From Chelatococcus sp. YT9 (lineage in GTDB: Bacteria > Pseudomonadota > Alphaproteobacteria > Rhizobiales > Beijerinckiaceae), in contig NZ_JAHBRW010000001.1 of assembly GCF_018398315.1 (NCBI RefSeq), forward strand, positions 2,364,501 to 2,428,500: 64,000 nt of DNA. The letters are read 5' to 3'. A program made the translations under genes and the position numbers. The notes below the pieces were generated by a model. It was given only the letters and a program-made list of their open reading frames with translations, was not told where the DNA came from and searched no databases. Below are positions 55,193 through 64,000 of this stretch, piece after piece (positions within the stretch are counted from its first letter, which is position 1; each line of letters begins with the position of its first letter).

Positions 55193-55798
55193 TTAGGCCG
55201 GCGCTGTCTCCGCAAAGGCGGGCACCGCTTTCTCAAACGCCGCGAGCCAGGCAACGAGCTTGGGATGGTGTGCCCGCCATGCGCCGTCGAAGCGCAGGTC
55301 CAGATACCCAAGGGCGCAGGCAATCGTGATCTGTCCGGCATCGGGAAGCGCTGTCGGTGCGGCAGGTGGCGCTGCCTCCAGCGCGGCGAGACTGCGTTCC
55401 ACCTTGCCATGCTGGTGCGCAATCCACTTCGGCTCGTGCTTGTCCGCCTCGCGCCAGCGCCTCTCATAAACGAGCAGGATCGCAGCATCGAGGATGCCAT
55501 CACCAAGGGCCTGTTGCGTGAGCACGTCGAAGCGGGCAGCGTCACTCGGGATGATACGACCTCCGCCTGCAACGTGATCGAGATATTCGAGAATCACCGG
55601 TGAATCGAAGAGCACGCGTCCATTCTCGAGGATGAGCGCCGGGATCTTTCCGAGGGGATTTTGACGACGGATCGAATCATTGGGATCGGCCGTGTCCGTG
55701 GTTACGACGTCGATTCCGTCCCAGAGGCCGAGGACCTTGGCGGCGATCTTGACCTTGCGGCCGAACGGGGAAGGCGGGGACGAGCGCAATGTCAGCAT
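55193..55798 (-). CDS. Glutathione S-transferase family protein
   Basis: A 201-residue GST. The thioredoxin-like N-domain starts LTLRSSPPSPFGRKVKIAAKVLGL, with a Ser-rich active-site loop, and contains the cis-Pro motif NPLGKIPALIL and the ENGRVLFDSPVILEYLD glutathione-binding stretch. The C-domain is helical with the N-capping GQITIACALGYLDLRF. ATG 55798 is used because AGGAA lies about 9 bases upstream and it fits the family; the longer frame upstream is spurious. Substrate unknown. Confidence 0.9.
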   Translation of the reverse strand: MLTLRSSPPSPFGRKVKIAAKVLGLWDGIDVVTTDTADPNDSIRRQNPLGKIPALILENGRVLFDSPVILEYLDHVAGGGRIIPSDAARFDVLTQQALGDGILDAAILLVYERRWREADKHEPKWIAHQHGKVERSLAALEAAPPAAPTALPDAGQITIACALGYLDLRFDGAWRAHHPKLVAWLAAFEKAVPAFAETAPA

Positions 55799-55997
55799 GA
55801 TGATGTTCCTAACTCCGCGGTGGGATCCAATCGGCAAGTCGAAAGCCTTCAAGCAGAATGCTGCCCTGATTCGGTTTGCGTAAGATTCCCGGATACTGAA
55901 GGCTCGAACTGCGACTTGCGCCAGCACTGATTTCGCGACGGCGCGAGGTCTAAGGCACGAGCGAACAGAGGCGATGCCGCAGGCGAGTGCTGTGTGA

Positions 55998-56840
55998 TCA
56001 TCCCTCGCGCAGCCATTCACAGCGAAAGCCCGCGTTACCGCGTCGCGCCAAGCGTTCCGCCAGCGCGGGCAAGAGGACTTCCGCTTCCTCGGCAAGCTTC
56101 CACGGTGGATTGATGACGATGAGGCCGCAGCCGTTAAGACGGGTGGGATCGAGCCGGGTCTCGATCATCAGCTCGAGCCGCAGGGTGCCTGTTCTTGCGT
56201 CGGTTGCGAGGTCGCGTGCGAATCGGTCCGTATCTGCGGGATCCTTGATGGGATACCAACCGGCGAAGATGCCGGTCTCCCACTTCGCCTGCGCCTTGAG
56301 CATCTCACGTCCGAGGCGCGCGAGTTCGCCGGTTTCCTCGAAGGGCGGATCGATGAGGACGAGCCCCCGCCGCTCCTTTGGCGGAATCATCGCGTGCAGC
56401 GCCGTCCATCCATCGAGTTCCAGCGCTTTGACCTGCCGGTCGCGCAGGAAGAGGGTGGCCAGCCGGGCCGCATCTTCGGGATGGCGCTCGACCACGATGG
56501 CCCGGTCTTGCCGACGCAGCATCAAGCGTGTGATCATCGGTGATCCCGGATAGGCCGTCGGATTGGTGGCGCGCACGGCGCTGACCGCTTGCCGGTAAGG
56601 CGCCAGCAGAATCTCGACGTCTTCGGGAAAGCGCTCCTCCAGCCGGCCTATGCCGTCGCGCCATTCTCCGGTGCGTTGCGCTTCTTCGCTGTCGAGATCA
56701 TGCAAGCCGACGCCCGCGTGCGTATCAATGACGCGGAAAGCGGTATCCTTCTTGAGGAGATGTGTGAGGATCCGCGTGAGCAGCACGTGCTTCATCACAT
56801 CGGCAAAATTGCCTGCGTGATAGCCGTGACGGTAGTTCAT
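55998..56840 (-). CDS. rlmJ: 23S rRNA (adenine(2030)-N6)-methyltransferase RlmJ
   Basis: A 280-residue RlmJ/YhiR methyltransferase. It opens MNYRHGYHAGNFADVMKHVLL, the family hallmark, carries the N6-adenine methylase motif DPPFE in LVLIDPPFEE, and has a C-terminal NPPW. It modifies A2030 of 23S rRNA. ATG 56840 overlaps the stop of the RNase T2 gene by 4 bases, so it may be translated by coupling. Confidence 0.93.
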   Translation of the reverse strand: MNYRHGYHAGNFADVMKHVLLTRILTHLLKKDTAFRVIDTHAGVGLHDLDSEEAQRTGEWRDGIGRLEERFPEDVEILLAPYRQAVSAVRATNPTAYPGSPMITRLMLRRQDRAIVVERHPEDAARLATLFLRDRQVKALELDGWTALHAMIPPKERRGLVLIDPPFEETGELARLGREMLKAQAKWETGIFAGWYPIKDPADTDRFARDLATDARTGTLRLELMIETRLDPTRLNGCGLIVINPPWKLAEEAEVLLPALAERLARRGNAGFRCEWLREG

Positions 56841-57598
56841 TGCGGTTGCGGCAGGGTGATGGAGCCACCGCGACAGCCCCGGCGATCGACCTGCGGGCAA
56901 GTCTGGAAACCGCGCAGATCCCTGGAAAAACAGATGCGCACCTCGCTGAGGGTGCCCTTGCGGCAGGCGACGGACATCATGTCGGTCCGCAGGCCCGGAT
57001 TAGCTGCAATGAAGGCGCGCTCCAGATCAAGTGGCGTCCAGGTCGCGTCGCTCTGCATGGACGCGATTGCTGGAGGGATAACGACCGCGTCGCGGGCCCG
57101 CCGGACGGCAGCAAAATAGTCTGTCGGACTCAAACCCGAGCAGGTTCCATGCTTGCGCCACTGATAGCGGGCGAGGCCCTCGTCGGGATAGAGGCCGGCG
57201 GTCGTGGCAATCGCGGCGCGTGTCGGCTGGACGGCCGTTGCCGAGCAAGTTGTCGGAAAGCCTTGGGCGTACTGAGGCCACAGACCGTGCACGACAAAGC
57301 CGAGTTTGCTGCCGCTGCGGCATTGATCGTAGCGGCCGGGTGACTGGCTGAGCTCACAGAAGCCGGGCGACCAGGAGAGGGCAAGGACATAAAAGTCGAA
57401 CTGTCCCGGAGGAGCACCGCGACGTTCGCCGGCGTCCTGCGCTGAGGCGGCCGACAGCATCGCAAGCAACAGCCCGGCACAAGCAGCACCGGAGAGCGCG
57501 AGGCGGCGGACAACGCCGGCCAACGCGGATCCTGTTCGCGCGGTGGCCTGCTGAAACGGGCAAGCGGGATTGTCTCCCGTGTAGATCCCTCCCGGCAT
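56837..57598 (-). CDS. Ribonuclease T2 family protein
   Basis: A 253-residue secreted RNase T2-like protein. A signal peptide (about residues 30-53, ending SAASAQ) follows a longer basic leader. The catalytic motif CAS I is FVVHGLWP with His104, and CAS II is YQWRKHGTCSG with His150. The Glu that usually comes before Trp in CAS II is Gln here, which is seen in some bacterial relatives. It is likely periplasmic or extracellular and degrades RNA. It lies between the secreted hypothetical gene (5-base gap) and rlmJ (4-base overlap). Confidence 0.9.
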   Translation of the reverse strand: MPGGIYTGDNPACPFQQATARTGSALAGVVRRLALSGAACAGLLLAMLSAASAQDAGERRGAPPGQFDFYVLALSWSPGFCELSQSPGRYDQCRSGSKLGFVVHGLWPQYAQGFPTTCSATAVQPTRAAIATTAGLYPDEGLARYQWRKHGTCSGLSPTDYFAAVRRARDAVVIPPAIASMQSDATWTPLDLERAFIAANPGLRTDMMSVACRKGTLSEVRICFSRDLRGFQTCPQVDRRGCRGGSITLPQPQ

Positions 57599-57603
57599 TC
57601 AGC

Positions 57604-58056
57604 TCACGGCAATGCAGTCTTGCACCAGGGGGCGAAGCTCCAGCCGCGATCGATGCCGCGCACGCAGAACTCGACGTTCCAGCCGAAGCCAATCCCGCCG
57701 AGACCGGCTCGGACGGAGTAAATGACCTCGCGCTTGACGCCATCGGTGACCAAGGTCGTTGCCTTGCAGAAACGCCTTGGGATGAAGTCATCGCCCCAGG
57801 GGTTCACGGCAATCTGCCGGATGCGCTCGAACAGGGCCAGGCGAAGGTCCGAGTTCCAGTACTCGGATTCCTTGCTCGCGAAGCGCATGGCCACTTCCGA
57901 AACCACAGCGACGGAGTCGCAGGCCGGAAGGTTGCGCGTCACATTGATGGGGTCCAGATCCATCGGCATGTGCGGTTCGCCCGGCGCACGCTCACCGGCG
58001 AAGCTGAACGAGCTCGCCAGGGCGAGCATCAGTGAAGCGGCGATCATCCTGCGCAT
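57604..58056 (-). CDS. Secreted hypothetical protein
   Basis: A 150-residue protein with a clear signal peptide (MRRMIAASLMLALASSFSFAGERA). The mature part has several conserved-looking Cys residues (about four) and the strands REVIYSVRAGLGGIGFGWNVEFCVRG. No named domain recognised. ATG 58056 is used; longer in-frame extension upstream is not supported. It is followed 5 bases later by the RNase T2 gene, so the two secreted proteins are likely made together. Confidence 0.72.
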   Translation of the reverse strand: MRRMIAASLMLALASSFSFAGERAPGEPHMPMDLDPINVTRNLPACDSVAVVSEVAMRFASKESEYWNSDLRLALFERIRQIAVNPWGDDFIPRRFCKATTLVTDGVKREVIYSVRAGLGGIGFGWNVEFCVRGIDRGWSFAPWCKTALP

Positions 58057-58219
58057 GATAACTCCGACGCGTGGTAGCTCCGACAGCCGATATGGCCCAG
58101 CTTGACCATACAATTTTTCTGAACCATGCGGAATGGCGCTTGCGGGGTCAAGCGCAGCCGCGCCACAGTGACCGAAGAAGTGCTACTGACGCGTGATTGT
58201 CCAACAAAAGGTGGCTGAT

Positions 58220-59029
58220 ATGGCTGGCATTCGTATCGTGGTCGCGGGCGCCACGGGCTGGGTCGGACGGGCGCTCGTCCCCGCCATTCTGGCAGCGAAG
58301 GATCTCGCTCTGGTCGGCGCGGTCAGCCGGGCTGCGGCGGGACAGGACGCGGGCGAGGCCATTGGGCAGGCAGCCGCCGGTGTGATCGTCGCAGCCTCGC
58401 TCAAGGATGCGCTCGCAATTCCGTCCGATGTGGTCATCGATTACACGAAGCCGCATGTGGTGAAGGGGAACGTGCTCACGGCGATCGAAGCCGGCCGCAA
58501 TGTCGTCGTCGGCACGTCGGGCCTCAGCGCCGAAGACTACGGCGAGATCGAAGCTGCGGCCCGCAAGGCGCATGTCGGCGTCATCGCAGCCGGCAATTTT
58601 TCCATCACGGCTACCTTGCTTAAGCGCTTTGCGCTGGAAGCGGCCCGCTACGTCCCCGATGTCGAAATCGTCGACTATGCAGCCGCCTCGAAGCCCGACG
58701 TTCCCTCGGGAACGGGACGCGAGCTCGCGGAAGTGCTGGGAGAGGCGCGCCAAGCGGGCACGGCGAAGCCCATCGCCGATCTCTCCGGACTCAAGGAAAC
58801 GCGCGGCGCCAGTATCGGCGCGCCCGTTCCCGTGCAGGTGCACTCCCTGCGTCTTCCCGGCTACGTGCTGTCCTGCGAGGCTCATTTCGGACTGCCGGAC
58901 GAACGTTTGCTCATTCGCCACGACGCCGGCTCGTCCGCGGCACCGTATGTTGCAGGCACTCTCCTGGCGGCGCGGCGTGTCGCGGAACAGCCGGGTCTCC
59001 GGCGCGGGCTCGACAGTTTGATGTCCTAG
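58220..59029 (+). CDS. DapB-family (4-hydroxy-tetrahydrodipicolinate reductase-like) protein, divergent
   Basis: A 269-residue reductase clearly homologous to DapB: Rossmann GATGWVGR (usual GAxGRMGR), VVGTSGLSAEDYGEIEAAA, AAGNFSITATLL and K158-x-D-x-PSGT. However, the catalytic region E-A-H-H-R-H-K of DapB reads D-Y-A-A-A-S-K here (residues 152-158): both His, including the proton donor His159 of the E. coli enzyme, and the following Arg are Ala, Ala and Ala. The Lys is kept. ATG 58220 has AAGGTGG upstream. It may be a real reductase of a divergent subgroup on another substrate, or an inactive or altered DapB. Confidence 0.85.
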   Translation: MAGIRIVVAGATGWVGRALVPAILAAKDLALVGAVSRAAAGQDAGEAIGQAAAGVIVAASLKDALAIPSDVVIDYTKPHVVKGNVLTAIEAGRNVVVGTSGLSAEDYGEIEAAARKAHVGVIAAGNFSITATLLKRFALEAARYVPDVEIVDYAAASKPDVPSGTGRELAEVLGEARQAGTAKPIADLSGLKETRGASIGAPVPVQVHSLRLPGYVLSCEAHFGLPDERLLIRHDAGSSAAPYVAGTLLAARRVAEQPGLRRGLDSLMS

Positions 59030-59090
59030 GGATGGACAGCCGTGTGAGCGGCAACGTCCCGCCGCGGCCTGCTGCGCTTTATGGGCCGCG

Positions 59091-60131
59091 TCAGCGTCCG
59101 ATCAGTCCTGGCGGCCGCAGGTCCATCTCGGGCGAGAGGCGACGCGGCGGGGGCGAATAGGGCGCCGGGCTGTAGGCTGTGGCTGGCGCGTAGGATGGCA
59201 CTCTGGGATCGCTGGTACGGGGAGCCGGATCGGGCGATGAAAGTGCCATGGGCGGCGCAGCTGGCGCCAGACCGGATGTCGGGATATCGGCGCCCTCTTC
59301 GTCTGGTCCATGATCAGGAAGAGGCCTTTCAGCGGGTATCTCGAACTGGGACGGCGAGGCCGTCGGCGCGTTGCCGGGCATCATGCCGGTCGCCGCCATC
59401 GGTGCGCTGTACGACATCGGTCGGTCGGGATCGATGCGCGGCACAAATTTGATCACAGGCTTGCAGATCGTGCGCCCCTTATTATGGCGCGCCAGATCCA
59501 GATGGAAATGATCATTGTGGTGGGCATCGGCGCCCGGGCCAAGCACCGTCGAGAAATAGCGGCAGGAGCCCACGAAGATTTCGCGCAGGAATTCCTGCTC
59601 CTCCGGCGCGCCGCGCCACCCCTTGAGAATGGTGATCACGCGCCCGTCGGCGAATGTCAGTGACATGATGTCGACCGCGTTGCCGTAGGAATGTTCGGAA
59701 CGAGGCGCCCCTGCCTTGTTGTTCATGCTACGGCAGTTGTAGGAGCCCGCGTTGACGCCCGTGACCGGCTGGCCAAAATAGAGCATCGCGGCCGGCTGCA
59801 CGATTTCGGCGAACCAGCGATCGGTCGTCGTGATCGCCGGACAAGCGAGCAGGGCGCGGGATTTCAGCGTGATGCTACCTTCACCGAAAGCACTCACGCG
59901 AAACGGATAATCCATGCCGCACGCGCCAGGACCGGAAATCGCCTTGGCTTGCTCGAAATAGGCGGATGCGCGCACATCCTTGTGCGTCGCGAGACATGCA
60001 ACTTCAGCCTCGCCACGCCAGGCTGCTCGCTTTTCGATAACGAACAACCCGCATCCCGCGAGGGCCAGGACCACCAGTATGGACCCGCCCAGCTTCCATG
60101 AGGGCGGATGGATAGAGGGGCGGCGCGCCAT
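59091..60131 (-). CDS. Extensin family protein (LAS-type metallopeptidase fold)
   Basis: A 346-residue protein with one N-terminal membrane or lipoprotein-type segment (residues 15-35, with a lipobox-like LALAGC at 22-27). The extensin-like C domain follows (about 45-250): CRSMNNKAGAPRSEHSYGNAVDI with the metal His and Asp, and HNDHFHLDLA with a second metal His. This is the pattern of LAS (VanY/MepA-like) peptidoglycan peptidases. A long Pro-rich C-terminal tail follows. ATG 60131 has GGAG 8 bases upstream. It is divergent from the Tim44 gene. Confidence 0.82.
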   Translation of the reverse strand: MARRPSIHPPSWKLGGSILVVLALAGCGLFVIEKRAAWRGEAEVACLATHKDVRASAYFEQAKAISGPGACGMDYPFRVSAFGEGSITLKSRALLACPAITTTDRWFAEIVQPAAMLYFGQPVTGVNAGSYNCRSMNNKAGAPRSEHSYGNAVDIMSLTFADGRVITILKGWRGAPEEQEFLREIFVGSCRYFSTVLGPGADAHHNDHFHLDLARHNKGRTICKPVIKFVPRIDPDRPMSYSAPMAATGMMPGNAPTASPSQFEIPAERPLPDHGPDEEGADIPTSGLAPAAPPMALSSPDPAPRTSDPRVPSYAPATAYSPAPYSPPPRRLSPEMDLRPPGLIGR

Positions 60132-60488
60132 ACGCATTACTCCGCGCGCTGTCACTGTAAGGCTTGAAGAATGCGAGCATTGTCCTAACGGAATCTCAAC
60201 GCGGCCTGGCTCACCGCAGCACGGGCATTCCGCCTGTCCCCTCACAGTTCTGCCAGGAACAGCGGACTTTCCCTGCGGCCGATCTTCTCAAGAAGTCGGG
60301 TGGACATCGCGCGTCCTTTACGTCCGTGACGACGAGACCTCACGAAAGCATCGCAGAATCATGAAAAACATGCGGAGGAGGTCTTCCCAACGGGGAGCGC
60401 GTTCCCTATCTTCCATGCATCGAGCGAATGGCGGCTATGCCTGCCGTTCGCAGGTCACGACGCTGGCTTTGCAGAATGCCGGCACCAG
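60132..60488. other. Divergent intergenic region, extensin / Tim44
   Basis: About 357 bases that should hold both promoters. I see no gene, RNA or repeat; the short open frames are not protein-like. Confidence 0.4.
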
Positions 60489-61541
60489 ATGATTTCGACG
60501 GGAGAGACGACGTTGTTGAGAACCTTGGGTCGCCGCGGTGGTTTCGTTGCCATCGCCACGCTTGCCCTGATGGTCACGGCGAGTGTCGCGGAGGCGCGCG
60601 CGGGCCGCGGTGGTGGCATGGGCAGCAGGGGATCGCGCACCTATAGCGCACCGCCGCCAACAGCGACCGCGCCGACCCAATCGGCCCCGCTGCAGCGCTC
60701 GACTACGCAGCCGAGTGCTGCACAGCCGAATGCTGCGCAGCCCGGCATGGCTGCGCGTCCCACGACACCGCAGCGCTCGGGGCTGTTCGGCGGCGGCTTC
60801 GGCACAGCCCTGATGGGCGGCCTGTTGGGCGCCGGGCTGTTCGGCCTTCTGTCCGGCAGCGGCCTGTTCGGTGGCCTGTCCGGGCTCGGTTCCATCCTTG
60901 GCCTTCTCCTCCAGGTCGGTCTGATCGTCGGCCTCGTCATGTTGGCCATGCGGTTCTTCCGCCGTCGGCAGGAGCCGGCCATGGCTGGTGCCGGCCCCAT
61001 GGGCAATGGCATGAACCGCAGCGCGCTAGGCGGCGGCCTTGGTGGCCTCGGCGGCGGTCTCGGTGGTCTCGGCAAGGGACTTGGTGGTGGCCTCGGCGGA
61101 GCCTCGGCTCCTGCTGCTCCGGCAGCCCCCGTCGATGAGCTCGACATTCAGCCGGCAGATTTCGACGCCTTTGAGCGCACGCTCATCGATGTGCAGGCTG
61201 CCTATTCAAATGAGGACCTGAACGCCTTGCGCCGCCTGGCCACCCCGGAAGTGGTTGCCTTCATGGCCGAGGATCTCGCCAGCACGGCGGCCGAAGGCCA
61301 TGTCAACCGCCTCTCGGACGTCAAGCTTCTGCAGGGCGATCTCGCCGAAGCGTGGCGCGAGGGTGACGCGGAATATGCGACCGTCGCTATGCGCTTCTCG
61401 CTGATCGACACCACGCTTGATCGTGAGACGAACAAGATCGTCGAGGGTCATGCGGAGTTGCCGTCCGAAGCGACCGAGGTCTGGACATTCCGTCGCACAA
61501 AGGGCGGCAAGTGGATGCTCGCGGCTATCCAGCAGGCTTGA
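60489..61541 (+). CDS. Tim44-like domain protein
   Basis: A 350-residue secreted or membrane protein. A signal-like segment (about residues 18-35) is followed by an Ala/Pro/Gln linker, a Gly-rich hydrophobic segment (ALMGGLLGAGLFGLL, then SILGLLLQVGLIVGLVMLAMRFFRRRQ), a second Gly-rich linker with GGLGG repeats, and a C-terminal Tim44/Tim44-like domain (about 225-350: DFDAFERTLIDVQAAYSNEDLNALRRLATPEVVAFM, with EVWTFRRTKGGKWMLAAIQ). The start may instead be a TTG at 60513 or 60516, which has GGAGAG just upstream. A terminator follows. Confidence 0.87.
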   Translation: MISTGETTLLRTLGRRGGFVAIATLALMVTASVAEARAGRGGGMGSRGSRTYSAPPPTATAPTQSAPLQRSTTQPSAAQPNAAQPGMAARPTTPQRSGLFGGGFGTALMGGLLGAGLFGLLSGSGLFGGLSGLGSILGLLLQVGLIVGLVMLAMRFFRRRQEPAMAGAGPMGNGMNRSALGGGLGGLGGGLGGLGKGLGGGLGGASAPAAPAAPVDELDIQPADFDAFERTLIDVQAAYSNEDLNALRRLATPEVVAFMAEDLASTAAEGHVNRLSDVKLLQGDLAEAWREGDAEYATVAMRFSLIDTTLDRETNKIVEGHAELPSEATEVWTFRRTKGGKWMLAAIQQA

Positions 61542-61571
61542 TCTCAAGCCCGCTCTCGTAACCCAAATTGG

Positions 61572-61598
61572 AAAGGCGCCGTGTTCGGCGCCTTTTTC
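61572..61598. terminator. Bidirectional terminator, Tim44 / hypothetical gene
   Basis: AAAGGCGCC and GGCGCCTTTTT enclose a 6-base loop: a 9-bp stem with T-runs in both directions, 31 bases after the Tim44 stop and 24 bases beyond the stop of the minus-strand gene at 61622. Confidence 0.85.
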
Positions 61599-61621
61599 TT
61601 GCGAAGTGGCACTTGAGGGTG

Positions 61622-61960
61622 TCAGTCGTTGCCTTGGCCGCAGCTATATCCAACGAAGCATTGCGGGTTGTCGCGCGTCGAGAGGTAGGCTGGCACCTGA
61701 CTCTGCCGCGGCGCGCAGTTCGTTACATAGGTATCGTAGAGATAGGGGCCCGTTCCGATGATCACGCGCCCCTGGCGCTGCACCAGATTCTGGAGAGCGG
61801 CGCAACTTTCGCGGGAGGCCTGAACCTGTGCTTGCGCGAAAGCCGATGGGACCGCAGCCGTGCCAAGCAGCGCGGCAACCCCGGTCACGGCGAGCGCTCT
61901 TAAAATCCTGGATAGCGATGTGTTGAAACCGGGGGGACAAATAGGCGGGTTCATCGTCAT
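61622..61960 (-). CDS. Secreted hypothetical protein
   Basis: A 112-residue protein with a signal peptide of about 40 residues (hydrophobic AVTGVAALLGTAAVPSAFA then QAQ). The mature part has four Cys, likely two disulfides, in SCAALQNLVQRQG, NCAPRQSQ, QCFVGYSCGQG, and the stretch VIIGTGPYLYDTYV. No named family recognised. ATG 61960 is used because GAGG lies 8 bases upstream. It shares a terminator with the Tim44 gene. Confidence 0.7.
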   Translation of the reverse strand: MTMNPPICPPGFNTSLSRILRALAVTGVAALLGTAAVPSAFAQAQVQASRESCAALQNLVQRQGRVIIGTGPYLYDTYVTNCAPRQSQVPAYLSTRDNPQCFVGYSCGQGND

Positions 61961-62062
61961 CAGTGTCCTCTGCGGCATTGGGATCATGCCTTCAATAGAA
62001 AACACTGATCGATTGTTCTTTCACAATCAGCAAGTTGTGATGAAGGGGCGTGCGATCCTAAA

Positions 62063-62087
62063 AGTGTAGGCTGCGCACGCCACCAGC

Positions 62088-62090
<3 letters not shown>
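62063..62090 (-). terminator. Possible terminator at the end of uvrB
   Basis: TAGGCTG and CAGCCTA form a 7-bp stem that overlaps the uvrB stop (62088-62090); read on the minus strand it is followed by ACACTTTTA. The stem is short and the loop is long, so confidence is low. Confidence 0.35.

Positions 62091-64000
<1,910 letters not shown>

Overview
The window is a 64 kb, GC-rich, gene-dense chromosomal segment of an alphaproteobacterium, most likely of the order Hyphomicrobiales (Rhizobiales). Supporting signs are the separate petA-petB-petC genes for cytochrome bc1, the uvrC-pgsA-moaD-moaE order, the lgt-midA-pgeF order, Omp25/31-type outer-membrane proteins, TTAA-N7-TTAA (CtrA-type) sites and MITE/REP-like intergenic repeats. 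A Chelatococcus- or Bosea-like genus is a guess. About 62 protein genes and one decayed gene are supported. I recognised no rRNA or tRNA gene, insertion sequence, CRISPR array or prophage.

Layout: 1-4.1 kb holds a cut-off membrane protein, a metallophosphoesterase, a NUDIX hydrolase, a glutathionyl-hydroquinone reductase and an acetyltransferase. 4.1-11.0 kb is a minus-strand operon moxR-DUF58-(BatA/DUF4159)-(VWA/GATase-like), a MoxR chaperone/von Willebrand module of unknown client. 11.3-14.6 kb is DUF1285-nudL-DUF6111-cca and a small protein. 14.6-14.9 kb is a repeat patch. 14.9-16.4 kb is hemF and trmL. 16.5-21.9 kb is an ABC exporter followed by petABC with a strong terminator, then apt at 22.1 kb.

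22.7-25.55 kb is the most unusual region: a partly AT-rich cassette with two paralogous proteins of unknown function on either side of a tandem MaoC hot-dog protein. One paralog keeps a caspase/CHAT/C80-like His-Cys pair and the other has lost the Cys. The cassette abuts a 71-residue stump of endonuclease V (nfi) just downstream of ychF, so it appears to have landed in an ychF-nfi operon. 25.6-30.4 kb returns to core genes: ychF, pth, rplY, prs and a lipoprotein. 30.7-38.8 kb holds a MscS channel, a P-loop kinase, uvrC, pgsA, moaD, moaE and a MATE exporter. 39.2-43 kb has ilvE, divergent from a MarR regulator-response regulator-histidine kinase operon.

43-52.8 kb contains a CorC/HlyC-type CBS protein, csaA, a TetR regulator, proC-ybjN, ubiK, lgt-midA-pgeF, a pteridine-reductase-like SDR and a glycosyltransferase. 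53.2-55 kb has two outer-membrane beta-barrel proteins with elaborate upstream regions. 55.2-64 kb has a GST, rlmJ, RNase T2, a secreted hypothetical, a divergent DapB-family protein, an extensin-like LAS peptidase, a Tim44-domain protein, a secreted hypothetical and the C-terminal nine-tenths of uvrB running off the right edge. Both uvrB and uvrC are therefore in this window, but in separate transcription units.
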